The position numbers and the translations under genes are program-made. The notes under the pieces were generated by a model, which worked only from the letters and a program-made list of their open reading frames with translations, was not told the origin of the DNA and searched no databases. From Candidatus Woesearchaeota archaeon (GTDB lineage: Archaea; Nanobdellota; Nanobdellia; Woesearchaeales; GCA-2686295), in the NCBI GenBank assembly GCA_013202845.1, contig JABMPT010000001.1, positions 148,389-212,388 of the forward strand: 64,000 nucleotides of DNA, written 5' to 3'. Below are positions 10,152-18,554 of this stretch, piece after piece (the stretch's first letter is position 1; every line of letters begins with the position of its first letter).

Positions 10152-11593
10152 AGTTTCTTCACTAAACCTTTCTCAGCATCAACTTCTATCATATCACCTT
10201 CTTTCAAAAACATAGTCACTGATTCTATTCCAACAACGCATGGTATTTGAAATTCTCTTGCAACAACTGCTGAATGTGAGGTTATGCCTCCTTGTGCTGT
10301 AACAATTGCAGCTGCCTTTGTCATTAGTGGAACCATGTTTGGCTGAGTGTTATGTGTTACTAATATTTGGCCTTCTTCAAATTCTTCTAATGCTTTGTTC
10401 ACTTCTTCCATGGTGTTAGAAAGAACAAGTTTTACTTTTCCAACAACTTTTCCTGGACAAGCAGGAGTTCCCTTGAATTCTGTAATATTTGTATCAATCT
10501 TGAAAATTGTTTTGTTCAAGAAGTCAATTGCTTCCTGCCCTTGTAAAGTATATTGCTTCTTGTCTCTTATCAGATGAACTCTTGCAATCTTTCTATCTTC
10601 CAATACTTTATTATCTGGTAAAGCTCCTGTTTTTAAGAATTCCAGACTCTCTTTTACTGTCATTAAATCAAAGAAGTCATGCAAAGACATATTTGCTAAA
10701 TCTGCAACTCTTGTCAACATGTCAAGACTTAGTGCTTCAATTCCTGCATATCCAGGTTTTAATCTGAATCTGTACTCTCCAAACCTGTGAAATATTACTA
10801 AGTAGTCTTCAACATCCTTTGAGTTGATCTTTGACAAGATTTCTTTTTGTTTTTCTGCTAGTTTTTTTCTTTTCTTTTCAGATTCTTGTTTTTCTCTCTT
10901 TATCTTAGCAATCTTTAATTTATTTTTTTCATATCTTTCTTTTATTGTTGCATAGAGTTCTTCTTTTGAAAAGATATTTGTGTAAAACATTGAATATTTC
11001 CTGATGTGTTTCTGGAAATCTTCTTTTGTAGCTTCTTTCTCTAATAATTTCAACCAATCAGCTTGTTCTTCTCCGATTGGGTCTGGGTATGGTGAAGCAG
11101 TTATTATGCTGAAAACTTCATCAACATTTTCATAATGCTTTGCAATTTCGTCCCTAATTATTTTTTCGATGAAATACTCTGCTTCATGTCTTGTTCCGCG
11201 ATACCAACTAAGAGTTTTATTTCTTAAACCTATGAATTCTTTATAGTGCTTCTTTATTTCAACTTTTGTCATTTCTGAAAAATCTATCTTTTCAATTTTG
11301 TTCAAGTAAACATTTAACTCAGCCATAATTTTATCATAGTTTTCTAACAACCAAGGAATATTTTTTTTATCCAAGAAAAACCTACCTATCTTTCTCCCTC
11401 TACTTCTTAGTTCGTTTTCTTCAATATACCCTCCTGAACTGTGGTGTTTTGTTACAAAACTTATGCTGTTGCTTACATCATTCCAAGGAAAATCATTATC
11501 TTCTACAAAACTATACAAAAAAATATCTTGCAAGCAAAGTGGAACTGGTTCTCCCCATTCAAAACCAAAATCCATCTTATGCATGTCTTGCAT
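10148..11593 (-). CDS. Stand-alone PEP-utilizing (phosphohistidine swivel) domain protein, copy 1
   Basis: A 481-aa protein. The last 110 residues are a phosphohistidine swivelling domain as in PEP synthase and PPDK, with GGITSHSAVVAREF carrying the phospho-acceptor His. The N-terminal 370 residues are helical and Lys/Glu-rich, with a coiled coil around 230-260. They lack the ATP-grasp domain and the TIM barrel that normally feed and drain phosphate on the swivel. A homologue with the same layout sits at 41580. The gene starts 5 nt after the phosphatase-like gene at 11599, so the two are probably co-transcribed. The phosphate donor is unknown. Domain call is firm; the role is not. Confidence 0.85.
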   Translation of the reverse strand: MQDMHKMDFGFEWGEPVPLCLQDIFLYSFVEDNDFPWNDVSNSISFVTKHHSSGGYIEENELRSRGRKIGRFFLDKKNIPWLLENYDKIMAELNVYLNKIEKIDFSEMTKVEIKKHYKEFIGLRNKTLSWYRGTRHEAEYFIEKIIRDEIAKHYENVDEVFSIITASPYPDPIGEEQADWLKLLEKEATKEDFQKHIRKYSMFYTNIFSKEELYATIKERYEKNKLKIAKIKREKQESEKKRKKLAEKQKEILSKINSKDVEDYLVIFHRFGEYRFRLKPGYAGIEALSLDMLTRVADLANMSLHDFFDLMTVKESLEFLKTGALPDNKVLEDRKIARVHLIRDKKQYTLQGQEAIDFLNKTIFKIDTNITEFKGTPACPGKVVGKVKLVLSNTMEEVNKALEEFEEGQILVTHNTQPNMVPLMTKAAAIVTAQGGITSHSAVVAREFQIPCVVGIESVTMFLKEGDMIEVDAEKGLVKKL

Positions 11594-11598
11594 TTTAG

Positions 11599-12345
11599 TT
11601 ACCTAACTTCTTGTACTACTGTTTCAAATATGTCTGAAACTTTTCTTCTCAAATCTATAGTCATCTCCATATAGACATCGAATGGTTTTGCAAATGTGTT
11701 TTCGATTCCTAAAGAATAGATCTCTGTTTGGTGTGCATTATCTCGATATATTCTTTCAACATCTGCTTTGTTTGAATCTCCTAATGCATAAATTTGGTTA
11801 ACTTGATTACAAACTTGTGTTTGTTGCCCATCTTGTTTTATTGGAATTCCTAAGTTGAATTCCTTTGCTGCTTTTGCTCTGAATGAGTGTTCTTCATTCA
11901 TTAAGTAATTCATTGATTCTTTGAATAGAGTATCTACTGTGTTTAAAATATAAATTGCATCCACATATTGCTTTGCAGAAAAATTGTCTTGCGATTGTAT
12001 TAATGAAACATAAACTGAATTTTTAACAATTGCTTCTGCTTCTTTTGCTAATTCTTTGCTAAAAACATCTCCTCTTTCTAATGAAATTTTCATGATTTTA
12101 AGTTTGAAATCTATATGTGGATCATCTTCCAGAACTGCTTTTCTTTTTGTCCCCGAAGATATTGTCAGATGAGAATCTCGTAAACCATATTTCAATATCA
12201 AATCGTTTGCAAATGCTTCTGCAAGTGGTGACCTTCCTGAATTACCTGTGCATGCAAATTCGACTATATGTTGGCTTAAGTTTTCTAAGTATTGATAAGT
12301 TATTTGTTCTCCTGTTCTAATTTTTCTCTCTAATGTCAGGTCCAT
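11599..12345 (-). CDS. Low-molecular-weight protein-tyrosine-phosphatase-like protein
   Basis: A 248-aa protein with FACTGNSGRSPLAEAFA near residues 30-46. This fits the C(X)5R(S/T) phosphate-binding loop of the LMW-PTP/arsenate reductase family (CTGNSGRS). The family hydrolyses phosphotyrosine or similar esters through a Cys intermediate. At 248 aa it is about 90 residues longer than typical members, and I did not find the usual Asp-Pro general acid loop near the end. GGAGGT lies seven bases before the ATG. It heads the operon with the swivel protein and is divergent to TrmB at 12454. Confidence 0.68.
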   Translation of the reverse strand: MDLTLERKIRTGEQITYQYLENLSQHIVEFACTGNSGRSPLAEAFANDLILKYGLRDSHLTISSGTKRKAVLEDDPHIDFKLKIMKISLERGDVFSKELAKEAEAIVKNSVYVSLIQSQDNFSAKQYVDAIYILNTVDTLFKESMNYLMNEEHSFRAKAAKEFNLGIPIKQDGQQTQVCNQVNQIYALGDSNKADVERIYRDNAHQTEIYSLGIENTFAKPFDVYMEMTIDLRRKVSDIFETVVQEVR

Positions 12346-12402
12346 TTTAAGTACCTCCTTCTGTTACTACTCATTAGTTATTTGAACTATATAAATATTT
12401 GT

Positions 12403-12418
12403 GGCGTTGTACAATACC
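12403..12418. promoter_or_regulatory. Candidate TrmB operator between divergent promoters
   Basis: GGCGTTGTACAATACC is an imperfect palindrome (perfect core TTGTACAA, outer GG/CC). It lies between the TATA-like ATATTTATATAG of the leftward phosphatase/swivel operon and CTATATAAA of the rightward trmB gene. Its halves resemble the GTTGT/ACAAC palindrome beside the other TrmB gene at 46177. Binding is inferred from position and symmetry. Confidence 0.45.
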
Positions 12419-12453
12419 ATAAACTATATAAAGAAAGCAAATTAACTAACAAC

Positions 12454-13197
12454 ATGGACTTAGAAGAACTCAAAGAATTAGGACTTAGCGATGGGCAAAT
12501 AGCAGTCTATCAAGCAGTTCTTGAATTGGGAATTTCATCATTAGGAAAAATCCAAGAGAAAACAGGAATAGAGAGAAGAAATATTTACGACATACTAAAC
12601 AAGTTAATAGAAAAAGGGTTAATCACATACACTGTAGAGAAAGGCATCAAAACATACCAGTGCACACATCCAAATAAAATTCTAGAGGAAATAAAAAAGA
12701 AAGAACTTTCTTTGAAAAAACTAGAGAACCAAATACCAAAAATCAAAGATTTATTCAATCTTTCAAAACCAGAGATAAGAGCAGAAGTATTTAGAGGGAA
12801 CGAAGCATTAAAAGCCCTAATGGATGAAATGCTGGAATACAAGGAGACTTACTGGATTGGAGGAAATTCAGGAGTAGAAACGATTCCTCTAAAGAACTGG
12901 TTTGGGCATTGGATGAAGAGAAGAGTTGAGAAGAAAAGAATGCTCTATGACTTGGTTGATCATGGCACATTCTTGGAAGGACTAGAGCCACATGATATAA
13001 AAACACATAAAAAGAACCTCTACAAATACTGCCAACTGCCGAAGGATTTAAGATCCCCTCTTATAATGGTTGTCTTCGGCAACAAAGTAGCTCAGATTCT
13101 TTGGTCAAAGCAGTCTTTTGCTTTTGTCTTAGAATCAGAAGAGATTAGAGAAAGCTTTATGAAATACTTTCATTATTTCTGGAAAGATCCTTGGTAA
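12454..13197 (+). CDS. TrmB-family transcriptional regulator (copy 1)
   Basis: The ORF track begins at 12382, but ATG 12454 is chosen: CTATATAAA lies about 25 nt upstream and the family's typical opening (LEELGLSDGQIAVYQAVLELG) follows directly. The 247-aa protein has an N-terminal winged helix-turn-helix (10-75, IERRNIYDILNKLIEKGLI), a coiled-coil linker (80-105) and a C-terminal ligand domain. TrmB proteins usually sense sugars or small metabolites and repress or activate divergent operons. Here the divergent operon is phosphatase-like plus swivel protein, the likely target. Confidence 0.85.
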   Translation: MDLEELKELGLSDGQIAVYQAVLELGISSLGKIQEKTGIERRNIYDILNKLIEKGLITYTVEKGIKTYQCTHPNKILEEIKKKELSLKKLENQIPKIKDLFNLSKPEIRAEVFRGNEALKALMDEMLEYKETYWIGGNSGVETIPLKNWFGHWMKRRVEKKRMLYDLVDHGTFLEGLEPHDIKTHKKNLYKYCQLPKDLRSPLIMVVFGNKVAQILWSKQSFAFVLESEEIRESFMKYFHYFWKDPW

Positions 13198-14922
13198 TTA
13201 TGAGTTATTGTTTTCATTATTGTTATTCTGCACTAACTTTTTTCTACCAATTCTTAAGAAGTCGACTGTTATACTTTTATTCCCAGATTCTCTAACAATA
13301 CCATGATCATCAAATAGTCTGTGGTATATAAAGTCATTTTTTTCATGATTCTCACTTTGATTGTATACTCTAAAGTTTCCTATTTTGTTGGCTGTCTGTA
13401 GAGTTTTGTTTGCGACTTGTTTAAATCTTCCTCTCTGTGCTAAGTCTTCACAGGCATATTTTATCAATAGTCTTGTTGAGTCTATTAGCATTGGCATGTA
13501 TAGTCTTAGAACACTGTTTACATTTGTCAGTTTTTGCTTTATGATTTTTTTATTTAAAAGGCTAATAAGTCCTTCGAAGTATCCTCTCTCAACATCTAAT
13601 GCTTTTCTAAAGTATGCTTCGCCATGTAGAGTTTCCATTTTTAGATCTGTTTCCATCCCTTCATAGATGAGTCTGGAAACATCTTTTGCAAATACTCTTT
13701 TTGTGTTAGGATATTTTGTTTCCAAATAATTCTTAACTAACAAACTAGTTATATTTGTATCTACTCTTTCACTAAGTTTAAGAATGTGTTCTAAATCTGC
13801 CAGGTCTCTGTTATTTAGCTTTTCTTCAAGTTTTAGAAATTGATCGTGAAGAAGACTCTTGTTTTTATCTGTCAGTTCTGAGATATGTTTCAAAGTACTT
13901 GAACTAATTTTTATTTTTAATTCGTCATTAATTCTTTCAGAAAAATAATCAAACAAAGGATCATTTTTTTTTACGGGCAGATTTTTTCTAATATTATTTA
14001 GTTTTTGCCACATGCTTCTGGTTGTTATTATATCAAAAAATGATTCTTTTGGTAACTCTATATTCTTTTTAAGTAATTGTTTTTTTATGTATAGAAGTTT
14101 TTTGTAAAGTGAGGATCTGACTGTTTCAGCGTAATCTGTATTTCTATCTTTTATGTAGCTTTGTTTAGCAGAGGTTTTTTTACTCAAAAATTTGTACAAA
14201 TCCGCGGCTGTGAATATTTTTTTATAATTAGTTCTGATTATTCTTTTTATATCTTGTATCAGTGCTCTATACTTCTCACCATCAACAGTTTCCCCTATTA
14301 AGTCTTTGTCTAACTCGTTGAAGTATTCTTCAGGGAAATGTTTGATATCTTCATCTCTTATTTTTCCTCTAAAGTATCTGAGTCTTTTAAGCACCATGCT
14401 CTGCGCAACCATGTCTTCTGTATTCTTTGCTAGATACCCTCTTATAGTGTGTTGGCTTATCGAGAAATGTTTATCACTTAGTTGGTTAGCGAGATATTCA
14501 TTCCTTAGATTGTTTGTTTTGAATTCTAGTAAGTGCTGTGTCTGGAAAATATCTTCAATACTCTGTATAATATCTTTTATGCTTTGGATGCCAACAAATT
14601 TTCCAAAGTTTTGGTTGGACATTCTTAATTTTCCTTTTTTTCTTTTTTCTTCTAGAAGCGAATCAACTAGTTCATCCAGCAGGCTTGGCATTGTATCTGT
14701 TTTTTCACGCATATATCGAAGCATGGTTGTAGTTGCTGTGTTTTCGTATTTTGATTTTAGTATGGCAAGTCTTTTTATCAAATAATTTGCTTTATCGCCT
14801 TCAAAGAATAACTCTGGTTGATCAGTAAATAACTCTTCACATCTCTCAATCATGTTGTCATTAACAACTCTGCCTATCATTATTTTTCTGTGATCCCTTC
14901 TCATAACTGCTTCAAGTCCCAT
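13198..14922 (-). CDS. Large basic alpha-helical protein of unknown function
   Basis: A 574-aa protein I do not recognise. It is almost wholly predicted helix, rich in Lys, Asn, Ile and Leu, with no signal peptide or membrane helix. No catalytic signature stands out, and the C-terminus is Asn-rich. An alternative Met lies at residue 7. It is a single gene between trmB, whose stop it nearly abuts (convergent), and the PUA protein. The low-complexity Asn tail and the high Lys/Asn content match its neighbours at 15459-18022, so an origin or function shared with the split RSH pair is possible but unproven. Confidence 0.75.
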   Translation of the reverse strand: MGLEAVMRRDHRKIMIGRVVNDNMIERCEELFTDQPELFFEGDKANYLIKRLAILKSKYENTATTTMLRYMREKTDTMPSLLDELVDSLLEEKRKKGKLRMSNQNFGKFVGIQSIKDIIQSIEDIFQTQHLLEFKTNNLRNEYLANQLSDKHFSISQHTIRGYLAKNTEDMVAQSMVLKRLRYFRGKIRDEDIKHFPEEYFNELDKDLIGETVDGEKYRALIQDIKRIIRTNYKKIFTAADLYKFLSKKTSAKQSYIKDRNTDYAETVRSSLYKKLLYIKKQLLKKNIELPKESFFDIITTRSMWQKLNNIRKNLPVKKNDPLFDYFSERINDELKIKISSSTLKHISELTDKNKSLLHDQFLKLEEKLNNRDLADLEHILKLSERVDTNITSLLVKNYLETKYPNTKRVFAKDVSRLIYEGMETDLKMETLHGEAYFRKALDVERGYFEGLISLLNKKIIKQKLTNVNSVLRLYMPMLIDSTRLLIKYACEDLAQRGRFKQVANKTLQTANKIGNFRVYNQSENHEKNDFIYHRLFDDHGIVRESGNKSITVDFLRIGRKKLVQNNNNENNNS

Positions 14923-15003
14923 TTCGTTTTTTGGAATTGGAGGTTTCTTATAAACTTTGCTTAGAAGACAATCTTTTTAAACAAGGTTCCTTTATTTTTT
15001 TAT

Positions 15004-15462
15004 ATGCAAAACCTAAAGATCCTTAACTCCAAAGAAGTCAAGAAAATACTTAAAGTTCTGAAGGAGCAGTTCGGCTTTGATGAAAAATTAGCTTATGTTT
15101 TTCTCAGGAATAAAAAAGATAGGTTGTATGTAATCAACAGGGATGTTGAGAAGATAGAACTTGAAAAACTAAGAATTGATTCCATTGGTATGTACTTCGC
15201 CACTATTATGCCTGAAGGCATAAGGCTTAGCATTGAAGGCAGTCAGGTCATAGGGCCTAAAGCAAAGAAGAACATCCTTGAGATTGATAATGAACAGTTT
15301 GATAAATGGTTGAAAGGAGAAGACTTCGAAGTAAAGACTAAGTTTAAAGATTTTGTTCTTGTAAAGCATAAAGAGGACTTCCTTGGTTGTGGCAAGGTAA
15401 AGAATAATGTTCTCTTGAATTATGTGCCAAAAGCTAGAAGGTTAGTTGTTGTTAATAATTAA
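15004..15462 (+). CDS. PUA-domain RNA-binding protein
   Basis: A 152-aa protein. The C-terminal 80 residues fit a PUA domain: RLSIEGSQVIGPKA, then a beta strand, then DFLGCGKV and a closing LNYVPKARRL. The N-terminal 70 residues form a pre-PUA alpha/beta domain of the kind seen in NIP7 and in the C-termini of archaeal RNA m5C methyltransferases. It probably binds rRNA or tRNA during maturation or modification. It is convergent with the synthetase gene at 15459, overlapping by 4 nt. Confidence 0.7.
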   Translation: MQNLKILNSKEVKKILKVLKEQFGFDEKLAYVFLRNKKDRLYVINRDVEKIELEKLRIDSIGMYFATIMPEGIRLSIEGSQVIGPKAKKNILEIDNEQFDKWLKGEDFEVKTKFKDFVLVKHKEDFLGCGKVKNNVLLNYVPKARRLVVVNN

Positions 15463-16655
15463 TAGAAATAATTTCTTCTTGCAAATATTGGTTTTAGATG
15501 TTCTGTGAGTGCGTAGTGAACTTTGCTCCAGTTATCTCTTTGTTTATTCGCTTGTTTTTTTCTAAACTCGAGATGGTTTATGTCTTTGTGGTTTTCATAC
15601 CAGTTCTCTGCTAATTGGTCTGCAACTTGTATCTCAAAGCTCTGATAATTACATTGACCTAGAGCTCTCTCAGGGTATACGAATTTTAAATGAATGCCTG
15701 AGTCTGTTATATTTGCTTTGTGTCTCTTTCTTGGGAAATCTTTGAATTCAACGTTTTCTATAGGTACTCCAAACTCTTTTGCCAACGCATGTAACCTTTG
15801 AAGTATTCCTGTTGCTCTTTGTTCTGTTACGCCAACAATTCTTAATCCTGCAACATCTTTCATTTTATAGCTTTCCCCTTCTTCTACTCCTCTTAACTTG
15901 TCAACAAGCTTGTCTATTAATCTTTCTCCACCTTTTAATCTTATTCTTATTTTTGTTGCATATTCTGATGTTTGTTTATTGTTTTCACTATCTTTTGCTT
16001 TGATCTTGTACCAATTACCTGTTGATATTAGCTCTGTATCTTGAGGATCTTTACATCTTCTTTGATCGCACTTTTTAGGAACATTGTCTTCCCTGAACAG
16101 TCTAAAGTATTGTTTGTCTTTTATAGGTTCATTAACTTCAGTTTTGTATGTTGTTACCTTATCACATGGTTTGCATAAGAAGTCTGCCCTATGTTCTATT
16201 ATGTATTCCAATTGATTTCCTTTTTTATCCACGAATAATGCGGGTATTAAAACATGCTCTGCAAATCTTATAAGATCATCTTCAACTTTAGTCATTATCC
16301 TTGTCATGTCATTGACGTATCCTATTATTCTTTCTTCAGGCAGTGCTTTCTGCAGAATATGTTGACATGTTTCTAATTGTATTTTATTAGTTAATTCTTT
16401 AGTTCCAGTATGTCTGACTTTTTTAGCTTTCTTAATCAAATTTTGTTGATCTCTCATATATTCATAGTCTTCTTCAGATAAGTATGCTTCGAATATTTTC
16501 TTAACTTTTTCCATATCATTCTCTCTCTCGAATTTGTTCATGTTTGTGAGCATACCCTCTAACAACCCCACTTCTCCAACTATATCTTCAAGCGTTTCCT
16601 GTATTCTCTGATCTGCAAAACTGAATTTTGGTTTGTGTTTTGTTTTTTTTGCCAT
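15459..16655 (-). CDS. RelA/SpoT-type nucleotide synthetase domain protein (split RSH, synthetase half)
   Basis: A 398-aa protein. Residues about 235-375 match the RelA/SpoT synthetase fold in order: RLKGGERLIDK (equivalent to the R-x-K...K ATP-binding stretch), KDVAGLRIV (family DxxGxR, Asp retained), GIHLKF (family YxSxH; His retained, guanine-stacking Tyr apparently not) and FEIQV (family EIQ, catalytic Glu retained). The N-terminal half is helical, with a CxxC plus C-x4-C pair (CKPC, CDQRRC) that may bind a metal. ATG follows the HD-domain gene's stop after 2 nt, so translation is probably coupled. It would transfer pyrophosphate to a nucleotide; the acceptor is uncertain. Full-length RSH enzymes carry both domains in one chain. 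Confidence 0.72.
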   Translation of the reverse strand: MAKKTKHKPKFSFADQRIQETLEDIVGEVGLLEGMLTNMNKFERENDMEKVKKIFEAYLSEEDYEYMRDQQNLIKKAKKVRHTGTKELTNKIQLETCQHILQKALPEERIIGYVNDMTRIMTKVEDDLIRFAEHVLIPALFVDKKGNQLEYIIEHRADFLCKPCDKVTTYKTEVNEPIKDKQYFRLFREDNVPKKCDQRRCKDPQDTELISTGNWYKIKAKDSENNKQTSEYATKIRIRLKGGERLIDKLVDKLRGVEEGESYKMKDVAGLRIVGVTEQRATGILQRLHALAKEFGVPIENVEFKDFPRKRHKANITDSGIHLKFVYPERALGQCNYQSFEIQVADQLAENWYENHKDINHLEFRKKQANKQRDNWSKVHYALTEHLKPIFARRNYFY

Positions 16656-16657
16656 TT

Positions 16658-18022
16658 TTATTTATCTACTTTCTTGTAGGTTTGAATATTGTCATAGATG
16701 TTTCCTAATTTGTTTTGTACTTCTTTGAAATCATTGGCTATTTTTTTATAACCTATTGCCTCTGCTCTTAATTCACGGCTTTCTTCTCTTTTGCGTGTCT
16801 TTGATCTCTTATTATATTTTTTCACTAATTTATTTGAAACACTTGTGGACTCATCTAGAAGTTTTTCAAGACATTGCCATAACATTGGATTATTCTGTTC
16901 AGTTATTTCATTGCTTCTTATGAATCCATAGGTATGTTCGGCTAGTATGGTGTTTTTACTTAATCTTTTTAATTGGACATCGGCATTTGCTTCTTCCAAT
17001 GTTTCTGTGTTGTCGATTGCGTCATGGATTTTGACTATTGGAACCATGTCATAAAATTCTTTCATGTTCAGACTTTTATCATTCAGATATGTTTGCACTT
17101 TTTTGAATATGTCTGAGATATATGCCTCATAATTTTCTTTTTTGATATTGCTGATGGCCTCAACCATGCTTATTATTTTTTCACCATAATCAAGATCTTT
17201 TCTGAAAAGAGTGATTATGCCTCCTGTTTGCAGCTCGGGAGGATGATCAAGTTGTTGATTGAGCTTTATGATTCTGTTTGAAGCTTCCTTTGATGATTTC
17301 TCTCCTCTCATATGCTTGCTGTATTGTGTTCTCTTTTGTTTTCTCCAGTGTTGTAATGATTCAACAACGTCATGAAACAGAGCCACTGTCTCGATTGCCT
17401 TGCAATACTCTTCTCCTTTGCTTTGAACTCCACACACACTTCTTAGGTTTGAAGCCACTCTTGTTGAATGTGCAAAGTAGTAATTGGTTCCTGTTCTTTT
17501 TTCCTTTACCTGCAAGTGTTTTTCATGGGCATAGTTGAAGATAGAAACCATGCTTTTTCCAAAAACATCTTCTATAAGCTTCTTCTTACTTTTATTAATT
17601 AATTGATTGAGCGTTTGCTTTTGTATTTCATGGCTTTTGATCTTTTTTTCAAATATCTTTTTAGGCATTTGTCTGATAACGGATTCTTTCACTATTTTTC
17701 CATTTTTTAGATATGTATTCTTCTGAAATAATAGGGTGAATAATTCATCTGTTGAATATGTTTCACCCTGTAGAATTATTTTATTGTGAACATAAGGTCC
17801 ATCATCATTTTCACCCATGCTTTTATCTTTTTCAATGCCAAATACTGAGTAAACAAATTCGTTTTTCAGATTAATAGAACCTTTTAAGCCTGCGACTGTT
17901 TTTCCTCTTGCCACCATTTCATAAAGTGTTAAATATGGTTCTTTTTCGGTTTTTCTAATAAGAACTTTTTCAGGCTCTTCCTGAACTAGCTTCTCTAATT
18001 TTGATATAGGTTGGTCTACCAT
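16658..18022 (-). CDS. RelA/SpoT-like HD hydrolase domain protein (split RSH, hydrolase half)
   Basis: A 454-aa protein. The metal and substrate signatures of the RSH hydrolase domain appear in order: HSTRVASN (first His, near 180), ALFHDVVE (HD pair with Glu, near 212) and IVKIHDAIDNTETL (near 330). The last aligns with the family IVK-x-x-DRLHNMRTL, keeping the Asp, Asn and Thr. The insert between HD and the last motif is longer than usual. The N-terminal 130 residues are unfamiliar. It heads a two-gene operon with the synthetase gene; TTTTTAAAC sits about 25 nt before the ATG. Role inferred: degrading the partner's product. Confidence 0.72.
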   Translation of the reverse strand: MVDQPISKLEKLVQEEPEKVLIRKTEKEPYLTLYEMVARGKTVAGLKGSINLKNEFVYSVFGIEKDKSMGENDDGPYVHNKIILQGETYSTDELFTLLFQKNTYLKNGKIVKESVIRQMPKKIFEKKIKSHEIQKQTLNQLINKSKKKLIEDVFGKSMVSIFNYAHEKHLQVKEKRTGTNYYFAHSTRVASNLRSVCGVQSKGEEYCKAIETVALFHDVVESLQHWRKQKRTQYSKHMRGEKSSKEASNRIIKLNQQLDHPPELQTGGIITLFRKDLDYGEKIISMVEAISNIKKENYEAYISDIFKKVQTYLNDKSLNMKEFYDMVPIVKIHDAIDNTETLEEANADVQLKRLSKNTILAEHTYGFIRSNEITEQNNPMLWQCLEKLLDESTSVSNKLVKKYNKRSKTRKREESRELRAEAIGYKKIANDFKEVQNKLGNIYDNIQTYKKVDK

Positions 18023-18082
18023 TATAGTATAGTAATGCCAAGAAGTTTAAAAAGGTTATCGAAATTCACTATCCATCAGTGA

Positions 18083-18331
18083 TTATAATATATCTTCAAT
18101 AGGCTTCTTGTCGTTCTTCTGCTCCTTCATCATCTCTTCAGCCTGTTTCTGCAAGTCAATGCCAAGCTCTTTCAAAGCACCAATGTGCATCTGCATCAAT
18201 TGCTCGACGATTTGTAGAATTCTGGCCATCTCCTGCCTTTCTTTAGCTAAAGTGCTTAGAGCGCCTTTGTGAAAGCCAATCTGTTCCTCTTTTGATTGCG
18301 GTTCAGCTTGATTTTTCTTATCTTCTGCCAT
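18083..18331 (-). CDS. Small coiled-coil protein
   Basis: The track ORF starts at 18592, but ATG 18331 is preceded by GGAGGG at ideal spacing and the upstream extension is not protein-like, so an 82-aa product is preferred. It is a charged Met/Gln/Glu-rich helix (KERQEMARILQIVEQLMQMH) with Lys/Asp-rich ends. It resembles small prefoldin-like or scaffold helices, but no family can be named. It is divergent to the 27-aa membrane ORF and herA. Confidence 0.72.
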   Translation of the reverse strand: MAEDKKNQAEPQSKEEQIGFHKGALSTLAKERQEMARILQIVEQLMQMHIGALKELGIDLQKQAEEMMKEQKNDKKPIEDIL

Positions 18332-18444
18332 TGTAATTCCCTCCTTGATTATGAATAGGATTGTAATGGAATAATGCTTGTTTTTTAAATCTTGCCCTAA
18401 AAAATGGGAAATTATAAAAAAATTAAAGAAAGTAATGCTTAGAA

Positions 18445-18528
18445 ATGGCAAGGGAACGTTGGGTGACAGTTGTTGTTCTGTTATTGATTGCATTCGCAAT
18501 GTTATTCCCGAGAAAGACAAAAGCTTAA
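18445..18528 (+). CDS. 27-aa single-pass membrane micropeptide upstream of herA-like gene
   Basis: Too short for the ORF track. ATG 18445 opens MARERWVTVVVLLLIAFAML followed by FPRKTKA and a TAA: a short basic N-terminus, one hydrophobic segment of about 16 residues and a basic tail. The TATA-like TTATAAAAAA lies about 27 nt upstream, so the transcript should begin at or near this ATG, whereas the HerA start is 110 nt downstream. It may be a translated leader or a small membrane protein. No homologue is known to me. Confidence 0.5.
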   Translation: MARERWVTVVVLLLIAFAMLFPRKTKA

Positions 18529-18554
18529 TAAACCGTAACTGTTTCTTCAAAAAC

